From NCBI GenBank assembly GCA_905221605.1, contig CAJNDS010002598.1:43501-107500 (forward strand): a stretch of 64,000 nucleotides of DNA, read 5' to 3'. Numbering within the stretch: position 1 is the stretch's first letter; each line of letters starts with the position of its first letter. Positions 30,372 through 40,981 of this stretch are shown here, piece after piece. The notes under the pieces were generated by a model. It was not told the DNA's origin, searched no databases, and was given only the letters and a program-made list of their open reading frames with translations. The stretch is from Symbiodinium natans. Its lineage: Eukaryota; Sar; Dinophyceae; Suessiales; Symbiodiniaceae. Made by a program: the position numbers and the translations under genes.

Positions 30372-30910
30372 GTTAAGCGTCTCGGGTTTGGGGTGGTTTT
30401 CCGTGCTGCGTAAACCACTTGCGGGTTCCAACGGCAGGAAGCCCAGCAAAAGTCATTCCCCGAACCCCACACTTTCAACCCCACAAACCACCCGAAGGAA
30501 ACCTACAGAAATCCCAAGCCCTACGCCCTACACCCCCCCATCCGAGCGCCCCCTGAAGCCCTGAAACCCAAAACTTCAGATTCCCGGGGCCCGAAAGCCC
30601 CTGAAACCCCTGGTGCGGTCCAAATGCGGACCCTAGACCCTAAACCCTAAACCCTAAACCCTGGCGCCCTAAAGTCTGAGGCTAGTTTCATGGGCCCTTC
30701 ATATGGTCCCTAGCCTCCGTTAACAGGTTTGGATGTGTGGGGCCTCAATTTGTATAGGGTATGTAATTTAAGGGGTATATAAGGGGAACCCAGGGGCCGT
30801 GTAACTGGGTTTAGGGTTTAGGGTTTAGGGTTTAGGGTTTAGGGTTTAGGGCTACCCTTAGATAAAGGCGGAAACCCAAAGGCCCCGAACCTTGAAAGCT
30901 GTGAGCCAGC

Positions 30911-30955
30911 ATGGCATCCAGTGCGAAAGTGACGCGGTGCGAGCTTGACGTCTGG
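30911..30955 (+). CDS. Candidate first exon
   Basis: ATG begins MASSAKVTRCELDVW, ending at a TGG/GTTTAGG donor that starts a telomeric array. Confidence 0.45.
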
Positions 30956-31249
30956 GTTTAGGGTTTAGGGTTTAGGGTTTAGGGTTTGGGGTTTGGGGTT
31001 TGGGGTTTGGGGTTTGGGGTTTAGGGGGAACGGTCAGCTCTTGATGTGCTTGGGACGCTAGGATTCAGGGTTCTCTTGCTGGTTTGGGTTTGGGGTTTAG
31101 GGTTGAGGGTTGAGGGTTGAGGGTTGAGGGTTTAGGGTTTAGGGTTTGGGGTTTGGGGTTTGGGGTTTAGGGGGAACGGTCAGCTCTTGATGTGCTTGGG
31201 ACGCTAGGATTCAGGGTTCTCTTGCTGGTTTGGGTTTAGGGTTTAGGGT

Positions 31250-31288
<39 letters not shown>

Positions 31289-32167
31289 GGTTTAGGGTTT
31301 AGGGTTTGGGGTTTGGGGTTTGGGGTTTAGGGGGAACGGTCAGCTCTTGATGTGCTTGGGACGCTAGGATTCAGGGTTCTCTTGCTGGTTTGGGTTTAGG
31401 GTTTAGGGTTGAGGGTTGAGGGTTGAGGGTTGAGGGTTTAGGGTTTAGGGTTTAGGGTTTGGGGTTTGGGGTTTGGGGTTTGGGGTTTGGGGTTTAGGGG
31501 GAACGGTCAGCTCTTGATGTGCTTGGGACGCTAGGATTCAGGGTTCTCTTGCTGGTTTGGGTTTAGGGTTTAGGGTTGAGGGTTGAGGGTTGAGGGTTGA
31601 GGGTTTAGGGTTTAGGGTTTAGGGTTTGGGGTTTGGGGTTTGGGGTTTGGGGTTTAGGGGGAACGGTCAGCTCTTGATGTGCTTGGGACGCTAGGATTCA
31701 GGGTTCTCTTGCTGGTTTGGGTTTAGGGTTGAGGGTTGAGGGTTTAGGGTTTAGGGTTTAGGGTTTGGGGTTTGGGTTTTGCGGTTTGGGGTTTGGGGTT
31801 TAGGGGGAACGGTCAGCTCTTGATGTGCTTGGGACGCTAGGATTCAGGGTTCTCTTGCTGGTTTGGGTTTAGGGTTTAGGGTTTAGGGTTTAGGGTTTAG
31901 GGTTTGGGGTTTGGGGTTTGGGGTTTGGGGTTTGGGGTTTGGGGTTTGGGGGGAACGGTCAGCTCTTGATGTGCTTGGGACGCTAGGATTCAGGGTTCTC
32001 TTGCTGGTTTGGGTTTAGGGTTTAGGGTTGAGGGTTGAGGGTTGAGGGTTTAGGGTTTAGGGTTTGGGGTTTGGGGTTTGGGGTTTAGGGGGAACGGTCA
32101 GCTCTTGATGTGCTTGGGACGCTAGGATTCAGGGTTCTCTTGCTGGTTTGGGTTTAGGGTTTAGGGT

Positions 32168-32206
<39 letters not shown>

Positions 32207-32250
32207 GGTTTAGGGTTTAGGGTTTAGGGTTTAGGGTTTAGGGTTAGGGA
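30955..32250. repeat. Higher-order minisatellite with telomeric spacers
   Basis: Eight copies of a roughly 65-base core (GGAACGGTCAGCTCTTGATG...TCTCTTGCTGG) at about 31027, 31173, 31333, 31501, 31661, 31807, 31952 and 32091. Spacing is about 139-168 bases. Spacers are TTTAGGG, TTGAGGG and TTTGGGG runs of varying length in a fixed order. Confidence 0.95.
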
Positions 32251-32577
32251 TTCGCGTCGAGGGCTGGCCCCAAATCCTAAACCCTAAACCCAGCCGCATG
32301 AACTCCTAAAGGCGAAAAGTCCACATCCCAGTCCTCGAATCGTATCTCCTTGCACAAGAGTGGTTTAGGGTCCAGGGTTTACAGGGCTTAGGAGTCCAGT
32401 TGCAAGAAGAGTTTACAGACTTGGTTCTCTTACGGCCTACCTTGCGGTGTTTTGGGTCTCGGGGTCTAGGGTTTACTAGCTGCGTGCTTCGCCTCTCGGA
32501 GAGTTTTCTACGAGTGGTTTTCTTGCACTCTCATGTCTAACCTGAGAATGATAGTTGTGTCAATAATGGTGCCATAA

Positions 32578-32775
32578 ATGCTCCAAAACCTGAGGGCAAA
32601 CAACTCGAGCATGGTATTCTACGGGATCTGGAGAGGAGGGGAAGACCAAGATGTGCAGACTTCTTCTTTCTTCACGTCGGTGTGCGGCGGCAAGTCCTGT
32701 GATCCTCCTTGGAGATCCCCCTTGATCCCTACGTCTTGCCTCCCACTTTGGAATGAGACTTTGCAGTTGTGGCGC
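32578..32775 (+). CDS. Exon-like frame, unidentified
   Basis: Starts MLQNLRANNSSMVFYGIWRG and continues GEDQDVQTSSFFTSVCGGKS to LPLWNETLQLWR, then decays into degenerate telomeric repeat. Looks protein-like. Splice sites uncertain. Confidence 0.4.
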
Positions 32776-33171
32776 CCGAAAACCCGAAACCCGAAACACC
32801 AAACCCAAAACCCGAACCCCAAACCCTAAGCCCAAAACCTAAACCGTAAGTCTTAGCCCAGCCTTGCCCAAATCCGCCGTTGCTGCCATTGCTTGGCCCG
32901 AAATGGATTTCAGGGTTTGGGGTTTTAAAGGATATTATATGTTCCAGGGTGTGATTCTCGGGATATTTGTGCGTCGACTGAGCAGAAAAGGTTGGTTCAC
33001 GTGGATCTCTGCTTATTGAGATCAATGCGACACCCTATCTTGCGCCCAAACCCTACATGTTACGGGCCGTGAAGAGACTTTCAAGGGTTTAGGGTTTAGG
33101 GTTTAGTGTTTAGTGTTTAGTGTTTAGGGTTTAGGGTTTTGGGTGCACCTGGAGCCCAGAAACCCAAGCGG

Positions 33172-33285
33172 ATGGAAGTCGTTCTTGGGTTCCTGGTGCT
33201 CTTTTCTCCGTCGCTGGCGCGGGAGGAGCGACTCATGCGCCCGACACCCCAGCAACAACTCGTGCGCACCGAGCCATCCACTTGA
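33172..33285 (+). CDS. First exon with signal peptide
   Basis: ATG opens MEVVLGFLVLFSPSLAREER. The frame continues to TGA at 33283, or to a CTC/GTGCGC donor at about 33261. Exons at 33408 and 34391 are plausible partners. Confidence 0.5.
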   Translation: MEVVLGFLVLFSPSLAREERLMRPTPQQQLVRTEPST

Positions 33286-33407
33286 GAAGCCCTATAAGCC
33301 CTTAGCCCCTCACAGTTCTTTCCACTACCTAACTACCTATCCATATTAATCATGGAAAATGACTTACATTCCTTGACAGCAACCCTAGTACACCCTAAGC
33401 CGCAAAG

Positions 33408-33491
33408 CGCCGCAGGAGGACACTGCGGCGGCTTTGCGGGGAGCACGCCATGGCGCAGGACCCAGCTTTCCTGCAGAGCCAGCCGGTCAGG
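33408..33491 (+). CDS. Exon, Arg-rich
   Basis: Acceptor CCGCAAAG, frame RRRRTLRRLCGEHAMAQDPA then FLQSQPV, donor CAGG/GTTTAGG. High GC3. Confidence 0.5.
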
Positions 33492-33630
33492 GTTTAGGGT
33501 TTAGGGTTTGGGGTTTGGGGTTTGGGGTTTGGGGTTTTTAGGGTTTAGGGTTTAGGGTTTAGGGTTTAGGGTTTGGGGTTTGGGGTTTGGGGTTTGGGGT
33601 TTGGGGTTTGGGGTTTAGGGTTTAGGGTTT
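33488..33630. repeat. Telomeric array TTTAGGG/TTTGGGG
   Basis: Alternating blocks of the two unit types. Confidence 0.95.
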
Positions 33631-33635
33631 AGGTC

Positions 33636-34145
33636 TTGAATCAACCCGGAACCCCACACCCGGCTTTTGGAGAGCACAGGTTGAGTTTGGAGCAGGGGGG
33701 GGTGGGGGATGGATGCACCGGCATTCGCACATCATGTGTGCACGAGCGCCACTCGCTTGCACGCCATGCATGCATGCGCGCGCACTCTCGCACTGCGCGC
33801 ATGGATTGGCAACACGTATTGTGCTGTGAAACGATGGCCCGTCGATCCTTCGGCGCGTTCTCACACTGTGCGCATGCATTTTCAGCACGCGCACATTGTT
33901 GTTGGAGATGTCAGAGGGGCAATTGGCGCGTGGCAGCCAAGCCTAATTGCCGTAGTTCCTTCGATTGCTTTTTCTGTCATAAGAGCGCAGACCCCCTACT
34001 CAGGGAGCATCAGCTGGCGTTGAGTTGTGTTCAGACCGGCGAAAGAGAGAAAGAGGGGCTTGTTAATCTTTGGGGCCTTGTGAGAACGAAGCCCAAACTA
34101 CCCCCAAACCTAAACCATCCGAAACAACCCACAGCTCTTTTCTAG
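33636..34145 (+). CDS. Long ORF, probably not a gene
   Basis: 169 codons, but a GCGCGCACTCTCGCACTGCGC-type motif recurs, and an overlapping frame (33709-34023) is also open. His/Cys/Ala composition comes from the repeated CGCAC units. Confidence 0.2.
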   Translation: MNQPGTPHPAFGEHRLSLEQGGVGDGCTGIRTSCVHERHSLARHACMRAHSRTARMDWQHVLCCETMARRSFGAFSHCAHAFSARAHCCWRCQRGNWRVAAKPNCRSSFDCFFCHKSADPLLREHQLALSCVQTGEREKEGLVNLWGLVRTKPKLPPNLNHPKQPTALF

Positions 34146-34315
34146 CGAAACAGCAGAGAAGCTTCTAGGATGCATAAGGGAGGGGGGGGATCATGGAGGG
34201 TAGCAGGGAACCTAAAAGGGAAGCCTAGGGAGCCCTTAGGGATAGTGTGGGATTTTTTTGTAGGGAACCATGGGTTCCATACCCCCCGTTGAAGCCCCCT
34301 CCCTTAAGAACCCGT

Positions 34316-34385
34316 TTAGGGTTTAGGGCTTTTGGGTTTAGGGTTTAGGGTTTAGGGTTTAGGGTTTAGGGTTTAGGGTTTAGGG
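34316..34385. repeat. Telomeric array, TTTAGGG
   Basis: About ten units, ending AGGGAACAG at the acceptor of the next exon. Confidence 0.95.
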
Positions 34386-34390
34386 AACAG

Positions 34391-34544
34391 TAAGCCCTGC
34401 GTGCTGTGGTCAGGCGAGTGGCCAGCAAGTGACCCGGAAGTACACCCGAGGCGCTTGCAGGTGGCGACCTCGACCTCCCAGGTGGGTGTGGGAGGTGAAC
34501 TCTCAAAGTTCGAGTTCCTCTTCGTGGGCAAGTACCCGTGTTAA
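34391..34544 (+). CDS. Terminal exon with stop
   Basis: Acceptor TAGGGAACAG. Frame KPCVLWSGEWPASDPEVHPR then RLQVATSTSQVGVGGELSKF to FVGKYPC and TAA. Strong codon bias over 50 codons. Family unknown. Confidence 0.6.
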
Positions 34545-34743
34545 GAGGTGACCCCAAAATAGATGAACCCTCAAACCTTGCACAGAGGACAGAGCTCCAG
34601 ATGAAAGCACAAGTGGTGAATTTGCAGACTTCCGGAGGTTGTTGATTTTGTTGCTACTCTTATGTTGGTACGTATTCACGTATTCGTCGTGCTCTTCCTG
34701 TGTGCTAAATACCCTAAACCCTAGCTATCGGGGCCCTTGCCAG

Positions 34744-34815
34744 GCGGCAGAGGACTTCTCAACAGTGGTGCCGAGTTGCCGCCCGGGATACATCGATGTG
34801 ACGGGTGGCAACTGA
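34744..34815 (+). CDS. Exon ending in stop, Cys/Gly
   Basis: Acceptor GCCCTTGCCAG, frame AAEDFSTVVPSCRPGYIDVT then GGN and TGA. CRPGYIDVTGG resembles the Cys-Pro-Gly-Tyr patches of extracellular Cys-rich repeats, but this is not enough to assign a family. Confidence 0.5.
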   Translation, partial: AAEDFSTVVPSCRPGYIDVTGGN

Positions 34816-35090
34816 TCTTCCCAGCAGTCTTGTGGGTCTTGGGTTTTGGGTTTAGCGTTTAGGGTTTGAAGGGTTTGGGGTGCAGGGCTGTCAACGCTGG
34901 TCTCTAAGAATCGAAGGCTCTGTAACTGTATTGAGAAAGAGAACGCTCCAAGAAGGCATCCTAGACATCTCCTTGTTTTCCGGCCCGAAGTGGTTTAGGG
35001 TCTAACGTTTAGGGTGTAGACCCCAAACTAGCCCCTCAACCCTAAACCCTCGGAGCCTTGAAGTCAAGCAACTCAGGTAAAGCCTACCAG

Positions 35091-35126
35091 TGGACATGCG
35101 CGTTCTACTGCGAGGGCGGTCAGAAT
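35091..35126 (+). CDS. Short exon, Cys-rich
   Basis: Acceptor AAGCCTACCAG, frame WTCAFYCEGG. Next comes GAAT CTAGGATGCCC, the start of a family C element, so the same GA-donor arrangement as in chitinase is likely. Confidence 0.45.
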
Positions 35127-35177
35127 CTAGGATGCCCTTTAGTGCCCTGAACACAAGCAGATTCAAACTAAGGGCAT

Positions 35178-35345
35178 TCGTGGGCAAGTGTCATTTCCTC
35201 GTGGCCGAGTGTCCGGCCTATCTTTCACACTTGCCCACGAAGTTTTGATGGCACTTGCCCACGCAGTGGCGACAACCCCCAGTCCCAAAACTTCGAGAGT
35301 CCAAACTTCGTGGGCAAGTGTTTTTCCATCGTGGCAAGTGTCAAG
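35178..35345. repeat. CGTGGGCAAGTGT motif cluster
   Basis: TTCGTGGGCAAGTGT occurs at about 35178 and 35310. Its complement ACACTTGCCCACGAAG is at about 35228, with a shorter copy at about 35252. Function unknown. Confidence 0.8.
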
Positions 35346-35520
35346 GTTTAGGGCCTAAACCCCTAAACCGTAGACCCTAGACCCAAAACCCTAAACCCGA
35401 AACCCCAAACCCTAAACCCTACAAGGGCTAGGGTTCTTTTAGGCTTAGGGTTTACTTGGGCTTAGGGTTTGGGGGGCCTGCCGAGGATCCAGGGCCGAAA
35501 GGTTTGGGGCCTGTTTCTGG

Positions 35521-35927
35521 TTTAGGGTTTAGGGTTTAGGGTTAGGGTTTAGGGTTTAGGGTTTAGGGTTTAGGGTTTAGGGTTTAGGGTTTAGGGTTTA
35601 GGGTTTAGGGTTTAGGGTTTAGTTTTAGGGTTTAGGGTTTAGGGTTTAGGGTTTAGGGTTTAGGGTTTAGGGTTTAGGGTTTAGGGTTTAGGGTTTAGGG
35701 TTTAGGGTTTAGGGTTTAGGGTTTAGGGTTTAGGGTTTAGGTGCTAGTGTTGGCCTAGGGTTTGGGGCTTTGGGCGTAGGGCCTGGGGTCAGGGCTTCGG
35801 GCTTAGGGCCAGGCACCGGGGACTTCGGGTTCAGGGTTTAGGGTTTAGGGTTTAGGGTTTAGGGTTTAGGGTTCAGGGTTTAGGGTTTAGGGTTTAGGGT
35901 TTAGGGTTTAGGGTTTAGGGTTTAGGC
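35521..35927. repeat. Long telomeric arrays, TTTAGGG
   Basis: Two arrays (35521-35743 and 35830-35927) separated by GGGCTTCGGGCTTAGGGCC variants. Confidence 0.95.
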
Positions 35928-35969
35928 CTGCTGGGCGCTGGGCTGGCTTAGGACCTTCAGGACCTCCTT

Positions 35970-36180
35970 TTCTGTGAAGGGACATAAGGAGGGACCCGTA
36001 GAAAGGAGCCTCCATCTTGTTTGCCTATGTATACCGTCAGGGCCGAAGGCAAGATGTCTGAGCTGTGGGTTGCTCGTTTCCCAATGGCGTGTGGCATAAT
36101 TTCTCTCACATCGTCCCGAGAAACCTAAAGTAGCCCTTGCAACACCCCTGGGTCCTCTGCTAGGGTCCCTCCTTTAGTCG
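35970..36180. mobile_element. Family G-like inverted repeat
   Basis: AAGGAGGGACCC at the left mirrors GGGTCCCTCCTTT at the right, with an unrelated central insert of about 100 bases. Confidence 0.55.
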
Positions 36181-37076
36181 ACGTTGTACCTAGGTTCAAC
36201 CGTTCGAACCCAGGTTCAACCCAGGTTCGATTCAGGACTGAGTCACACCAACCACCCACAAGAAGGAGCCAAAAACAAAGTGGGACCTAGCTCTGTCCAG
36301 AAGGAAATCGAGAAAATTCACTGCTAAACAGGAAACACAGAGGCTTTACACATTGGATGGATGGATGGACTCGGCACGCAGGGCACTGCTGCCTAAGGGT
36401 GCCGTCCCCTCCGCCATCTCAGGGGGCCTCCGCAAGCGTCATTGGCGACCCTCCGGCAAAGGTTCAAGGCCCCTGACTGTCCACCCCGCGCAAGCAGCCG
36501 TGGACTCACCAATGCCCGCACAGACGCCGAAGCGCGCAGGCTAGACGGCAGTGGGTCCTAGAGCACAGCCGCGAGCACGAGGGCCAGTAGTGCGTCCACA
36601 CATCCTCCATTCCGCCCTGCACCCTATAGGCCCAAGCCACAAAACTACCGGCAAGGACCCAGGATGAGTGCCCGAATCGATATCGGCTGTGAGGTATCAC
36701 CGGCAAGGCAAGACTCTGCCATCCGGCGGTGGAAACAGCCGGGCTTTACACATTGATAAACCTTCTGAACCGCAAGCATCGTGGATTGATCCGAACAAGT
36801 CGTTGCCAACTTGGTTTGGGCCTGTGCAGAGACTGTTAGGGTCTACCGTGGGCCTGGGCGTTCGGGTTTCGGGTCTACTATGGCCTTGGGCTTAGGGTTT
36901 AAGGCCTACCGGGAATGGATAGAGTGGAGTTTGAATTTATTTCCTGAATGTTGTGGGGTTCTCTGGGTGGGTATTTGTCCTGTTTCCACGCACATTGCTT
37001 GACTAGTGAATGCCTGGACTTGAGATCCCTAATCCCTACACACCCTACCCCTACATCCTAAACCCCAAGCCGCAGG
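36181..37076. other. Telomere-free unique block
   Basis: About 900 bases. GGCTTTACACATTG occurs twice (36341 and 36743) and AACCCAGGTTC is repeated near 36200-36230. Open frames at 36353-36544 (+) and 36506-36706 (-) overlap and neither is convincing. Confidence 0.4.
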
Positions 37077-37276
37077 CTAAACCCTAAACCCTAAACCCTA
37101 AACCCTAAACCCTAAACCCTAAACCCTAAACCCTAAACCCTAAACCCTAAACCCTAAACCCTAAACCCTAACCATAAACCCTAAACCCTAAACCCTAAAC
37201 CCTAAACCCTAAACCCTAAACCCTAAACCCTAAACCCTAAACCCTAAACCCTAAACCCTAAACCCTAAACCCTAAC
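37077..37276. repeat. Long telomeric array, CCCTAAA
   Basis: About 28 nearly perfect units. Confidence 0.95.
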
Positions 37277-37655
37277 CCGGGGTTCAGGCTCCTAGGGGCT
37301 CACATCGGGTTCAGGTGCTAGGATTTCAAGCCGTGCCCCCTGATTTTTTGTTTTAAGGTCATCACCTCTCCGAAGAATGCCACCTTCTAACAAGGAATGG
37401 GCGCAGGGTTTACATGGTCAGTTCTCTAAATTTTGGTTCCTTTTTGGGTGCCCTGAAGAAGAGCGGCCGCCTTATGATAAGGAGCCCCCAAAAGGACCAT
37501 AATTTAGAGAGATCACCTTTTGGTTTAGGGAGCACCCTAAACCCCAAAACCCCAAACCCAAATTCTAACCCTAAACCCTAAACCTCAAACCCCAAACCCT
37601 AAACCCGAAACCCTAAACCCTAAACCTTAAACCTGAACCCCTAAACCCCGGGCAG

Positions 37656-37728
37656 CCGAGGAATTTTGCAACGAAGAGCTGCCTCTGCGCTTGCCTCACC
37701 CAAGAGCAGATACTTGGGCCAGAAAGTC
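37656..37728 (+). CDS. Exon, frame ambiguous
   Basis: Acceptor CCCCGGGCAG, donor TC/GCCCTAAACC or AA/GTCGCC. One frame reads EEFCNEELPLRLPHPRADTW. Another, more Cys-rich, reads NFATKSCLCACLTQEQILGP and would join the next exon in phase 0 with a GA donor. Confidence 0.5.
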
Positions 37729-37796
37729 GCCCTAAACCCTAAACCCTAAACCCCAAACCCTAAACCCTAAACCCTAAACCCTAAACCCTCCCCCAG

Positions 37797-37930
37797 TTCC
37801 TGGATACAGATGCAGTAAGGATCGAGAAGCTTGGGCTTTCAGCGAGCACCACCTCGACCGCGAACTACGCGGCACAGGGGCACAGCATCCTGGTCACTCA
37901 GGCACCTGACACAGAGGCTTACTCAGCCAA
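37797..37930 (+). CDS. Exon, unidentified gene
   Basis: Acceptor AACCCTCCCCCAG. Frame FLDTDAVRIEKLGLSASTTS then TANYAAQGHSILVTQAPDTE to AYSA. Clear codon bias. Ends at an inverted-repeat element beginning CCAATAG. Confidence 0.65.
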
Positions 37931-38010
37931 TAGTTGAACTTTAAACTTTTTGGGTTTCCTTATTTAGTAGGAATAATAAAGTTTAACCTTTTTTCCCCCT
38001 TGGTTATTGG
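37925..38010. mobile_element. Inverted-repeat element in intron
   Basis: CCAATAGTTGAACTTTAAAC mirrors AAAGTTTAACC...GGTTATTGG. Confidence 0.6.
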
Positions 38011-38344
38011 AGAAGTAAGGAGGGGAAAGTGCCCGAACGGGTTGAGGAGACTTGGCTGTTTACTTGTTTGAGAAGTTCTCAAGATACATGTTCCTCTTGT
38101 GATTTTCGTAAACTCCCATATAGTACGGCACCCTCATAATGAGGATCCACAAAGGGACCCCAATGTAGAGATCTACCGGTCTCGGAGCTGTGTTACATGA
38201 ACACCCGTCAAGGCAGAGGAATGCCTCCCGGCACCTAACCCTCCAAACCTCTCAACTTACTGCACCTGTCTTAATCCTCATTGAACCCTCTAAGGGTTTA
38301 GGGCGGTTTAGGATTTGGGGTTTAGGCCCTCTAACCCTGAACAG

Positions 38345-38489
38345 CTGGGATGCGCAAGCATCCAGCAACAAGGAGGTCCCTGTCGGCGAAGTCCACGATG
38401 GGCCAATGGAAAATCTCCACGGGCAGACTTCTGGCGACTACGTGGCGGCTGCCTCCGGCAGCACGACTCTTGGGCCGAGAAGCCCGCAA
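38345..38489 (+). CDS. Exon, unidentified gene
   Basis: Acceptor CCTGAACAG. Frame WDAQASSNKEVPVGEVHDGP then MENLHGQTSGDYVAAASGST to SPQ, donor CAA/GCCTACCC, phase 0. Likely the same gene as 37797. Confidence 0.65.
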
Positions 38490-38572
38490 GCCTACCCTAA
38501 ACCCTAAACCCTAAACCCTAAACCCTAAACCCTAAACCCTAAACCCTAAACCCTAAACCCTAAACCCTAAAC
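38490..38572. repeat. Telomeric array, CCCTAAA
   Basis: About eleven units. Confidence 0.95.
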
Positions 38573-38764
38573 CCTTGGCATGGCCCCTGCGCAAGGATGA
38601 CACGCAGAAATCGAGAAGTTACGGTTTAGGTTTCAGAGTTTCGGGTCCGAATCGGGTCATTTCCCGGCCCAAGTCTCCCAGCTTGGCCGCCTTGGACCCC
38701 CGAAAGCTTGGACTCAGAAGCCCTAGCCTCTCAGGTGATTTGGCGTGTAGGGTTAGGGGTTGCC

Positions 38765-38893
38765 AGGGTTGACAGGGTTGATCGGGTTGATCGGATTGAT
38801 AGGGCTGACAGGGTTGATCGGGTTGATCGGGTTGATAGGGTTGATCGGGTTGATGGGGTTGATGGGGTTGATAGGGTTGATAGGGTTGATAGG
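38765..38893. repeat. GGGTTGATC 9- to 10-mer minisatellite
   Basis: About thirteen copies of GGGTTGATC or GGGTTGATA. Both strands are open through it. Confidence 0.9.
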
Positions 38894-39152
38894 GCTTAGT
38901 GTTTGGTTTTGGGCACCTAGTTTTTTTTAGGGTTAAACCTAGACGGGAATGTGTATATATATATATATATAGATAGCTGTTGGGCCCTAGCCCCCCTCCC
39001 GCCCCCCCGGCCCCCGCACCATGGTGTCCGCCTCTCCGGCAAGGGAGGATGGGGGCGATGTCATGGGGGGGGGGGGGGGGGGGCGGTGGCAGCCCGAGAC
39101 CATGGAAACACATATGTGTGTATGTATATATATATATATATGAAAATAAATT

Positions 39153-39263
39153 CTTGGTAGCCCAGTGGTACCCTTTACACTTTTTTTGGTTACGGGCTCC
39201 CTTATAAAATAAGCTAACCAAAAAATGGTGCTCTTATTATAACATGGTTACTGGGCTACCAAG
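39153..39263. mobile_element. Family B element
   Basis: CTTGGTAGCCCAGTGGTACC mirrors GTTACTGGGCTACCAAG. Flanks AATT and TATA do not match exactly. TATA-rich DNA surrounds it. Confidence 0.85.
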
Positions 39264-39344
39264 TATAAATAAATATATAAATATAAATATAAATATAAAT
39301 ATAAATGTATATATATATATGTATAGATAATGGTGTCTTCCCAG

Positions 39345-39466
39345 GGGCTACAGCAAAAGCCTATAGCGATGCCGAAGAACCCAAAAAAGGACGGCTCCTC
39401 CACCGGTGGTGCCGCCAGCTGCCTACAGCTGGCAGAACCTTGGGTGCTCCTGCGGTACCTTTCTTT
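39345..39466 (+). CDS. Exon, frame ambiguous
   Basis: Acceptor TGGTGTCTTCCCAG. The preferred frame reads GLQQKPIAMPKNPKKDGSST then GGAASCLQLAEPWVLLRYL. A second frame is also open. Ends at a TTTGGG/TTTAGGG tract. Confidence 0.5.
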
Positions 39467-39579
39467 GGGTTTAGGGTTTAGGGTTTAAGGTTTAGCGTTT
39501 AGGGTTTAGGGTTTAGGGGTTAGGGTTTAGGGCTTAGGGTTTAGGATTTAGGGTTTACAGTTTAGGGTTTAAAGGGTCT

Positions 39580-40260
39580 TTATTGTTTGGGGAGGGCGGG
39601 GGGTTCAGGGTTTAGTTTTTGCTGGTGGAGAGCCCCCCCCCTCAACCCTAAACCCTAATCTATCTTGAAGCGGAGGGAAGACCTGTATTTCCTCTATTTC
39701 CGCTACATTCGCAGACGCAATCATCGATTGTCCTCAGCTTTTCGAGGGAATCCGTCATTTCCTCTGCATTTGAAAGTGCTAAACAGAGATTTTCCCTTTG
39801 AGTTCTGTGTACACAAGACGCAAAAGGAAGGGGAATGACGGACTCAGGAAGGAAGGAGAGAACAGCATGCCGTCATGAGGAATTGCTTCAAAACCCATCT
39901 GAATCTTTTCCGCGCCCGACATACATGCATTATGCTGCGCCCCCTCCCAACCCCCCGCTGTGTTGAGCCATGCAACCTTGCTTATAAGAACGGAACGTCA
40001 CAAAAGGTACAATATATCTTGCACACATCTAGAGTATTTCACAAGCCCCACAGCTGGTATGCCCCCTCCCCCCCCCCCCCCCCCGCGCAAGCTTGTCTTT
40101 GACCACCCGGGGAGCTAAGCCGACCCAGGATTTTAGGCGGAGAGCCTGCTTTCAACGTGGCGTTTTTCGTTGGAAGGGCTTTCTAGCCGGGCATGCTTGG
40201 GATTGAGGGGGCAGTGGTCATTTCATGGGTTTTGGAACTTCCTGACCAGGTTGCTACTCG
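39580..40260. other. Unique region with hairpin
   Basis: GAATCCGTCATTTCC (about 39748) is mirrored by GGGGAATGACGGACTC (about 39829). Short overlapping frames only. Confidence 0.35.
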
Positions 40261-40533
40261 TTGAGGTACAAGGTTTACTTGCACGGTATTGGTGTGGTTT
40301 TGTTCGGGCAAGGCTTTGGGGGGGCTGGAGGGCTGAGGAAGTCTTCTTGGCGATTGTTAAGAACCTTCTCAAGGACTGTCCTCCTTGTCTTGACTGGCGC
40401 GTTTCTAATCATTGTGGCCGTGTCGATGGTGTTGGTCTTTGCCCACCGCAATGGCTTCCTTGGGGCCTTGCAGGCGCACGGGTGTGAACTCTTCGGCGCG
40501 ACAATGATGAGCTCCCCTCAAAAGTACTCTTGA
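40261..40533 (+). CDS. ORF with membrane segment
   Basis: The frame ends KSSWRLLRTFSRTVLLVLTG then AFLIIVAVSMVLVFAHRNGF, a plausible transmembrane helix after a basic flank, and stops at TGA. Upstream boundary unknown. A family E right half follows at about 40556-40662. Confidence 0.4.
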   Translation: MRYKVYLHGIGVVLFGQGFGGAGGLRKSSWRLLRTFSRTVLLVLTGAFLIIVAVSMVLVFAHRNGFLGALQAHGCELFGATMMSSPQKYS

Positions 40534-40981
40534 GAATGTTTGGCCTAAAGTCTATACCCTCTTATAACCCTGACTGTACCTTTTTAGCCTCCTAAGTGTG
40601 CTCTAAATAAGCTATAAGTAGACTTGTAATTGGGTTCTTAAATTCCCATGAACCTCCAAGAAAATTTGGGGATTCTTTAGGAGTTGGTGTGACCCGATGT
40701 GCATTGCTCTAAAGGCGTGGCCAAACTTTAAGGTTAGGGTTTAGGGTTCGGGGTTTGGGGTTTGAGGTTTAATTAGGGGGCCAAGGGTGTCTTAGAACTT
40801 CAGGGTTTCACCCTTCGCGTTTTTAGGGTTTAGGTTCCCTTACAAGCACCCTAAACCCCAAACCCTAAACCCCCTTTAACACAGAAGGGGCACCCTTATT
40901 CCTTGGGCCTGAAAGTCCTTGAGGAATATCGGGGCTGTTTAGGCAGGGAATCCTTTACATCAAGAAATTAAGACTCGTACC

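Noticed and set aside
35178-35345. CRISPR-like array
   Set aside because: Repeat copies are few, in both orientations and irregularly spaced, in eukaryotic DNA.
36215-36240. GGTTCGATTC as a tRNA T-arm
   Set aside because: No matching stem, acceptor or anticodon arm at the right distance.
38619-39221. 200-residue minus-strand frame
   Set aside because: Built from the GGGTTGATC minisatellite, a G-run and TATA repeats. No domain-like segment.
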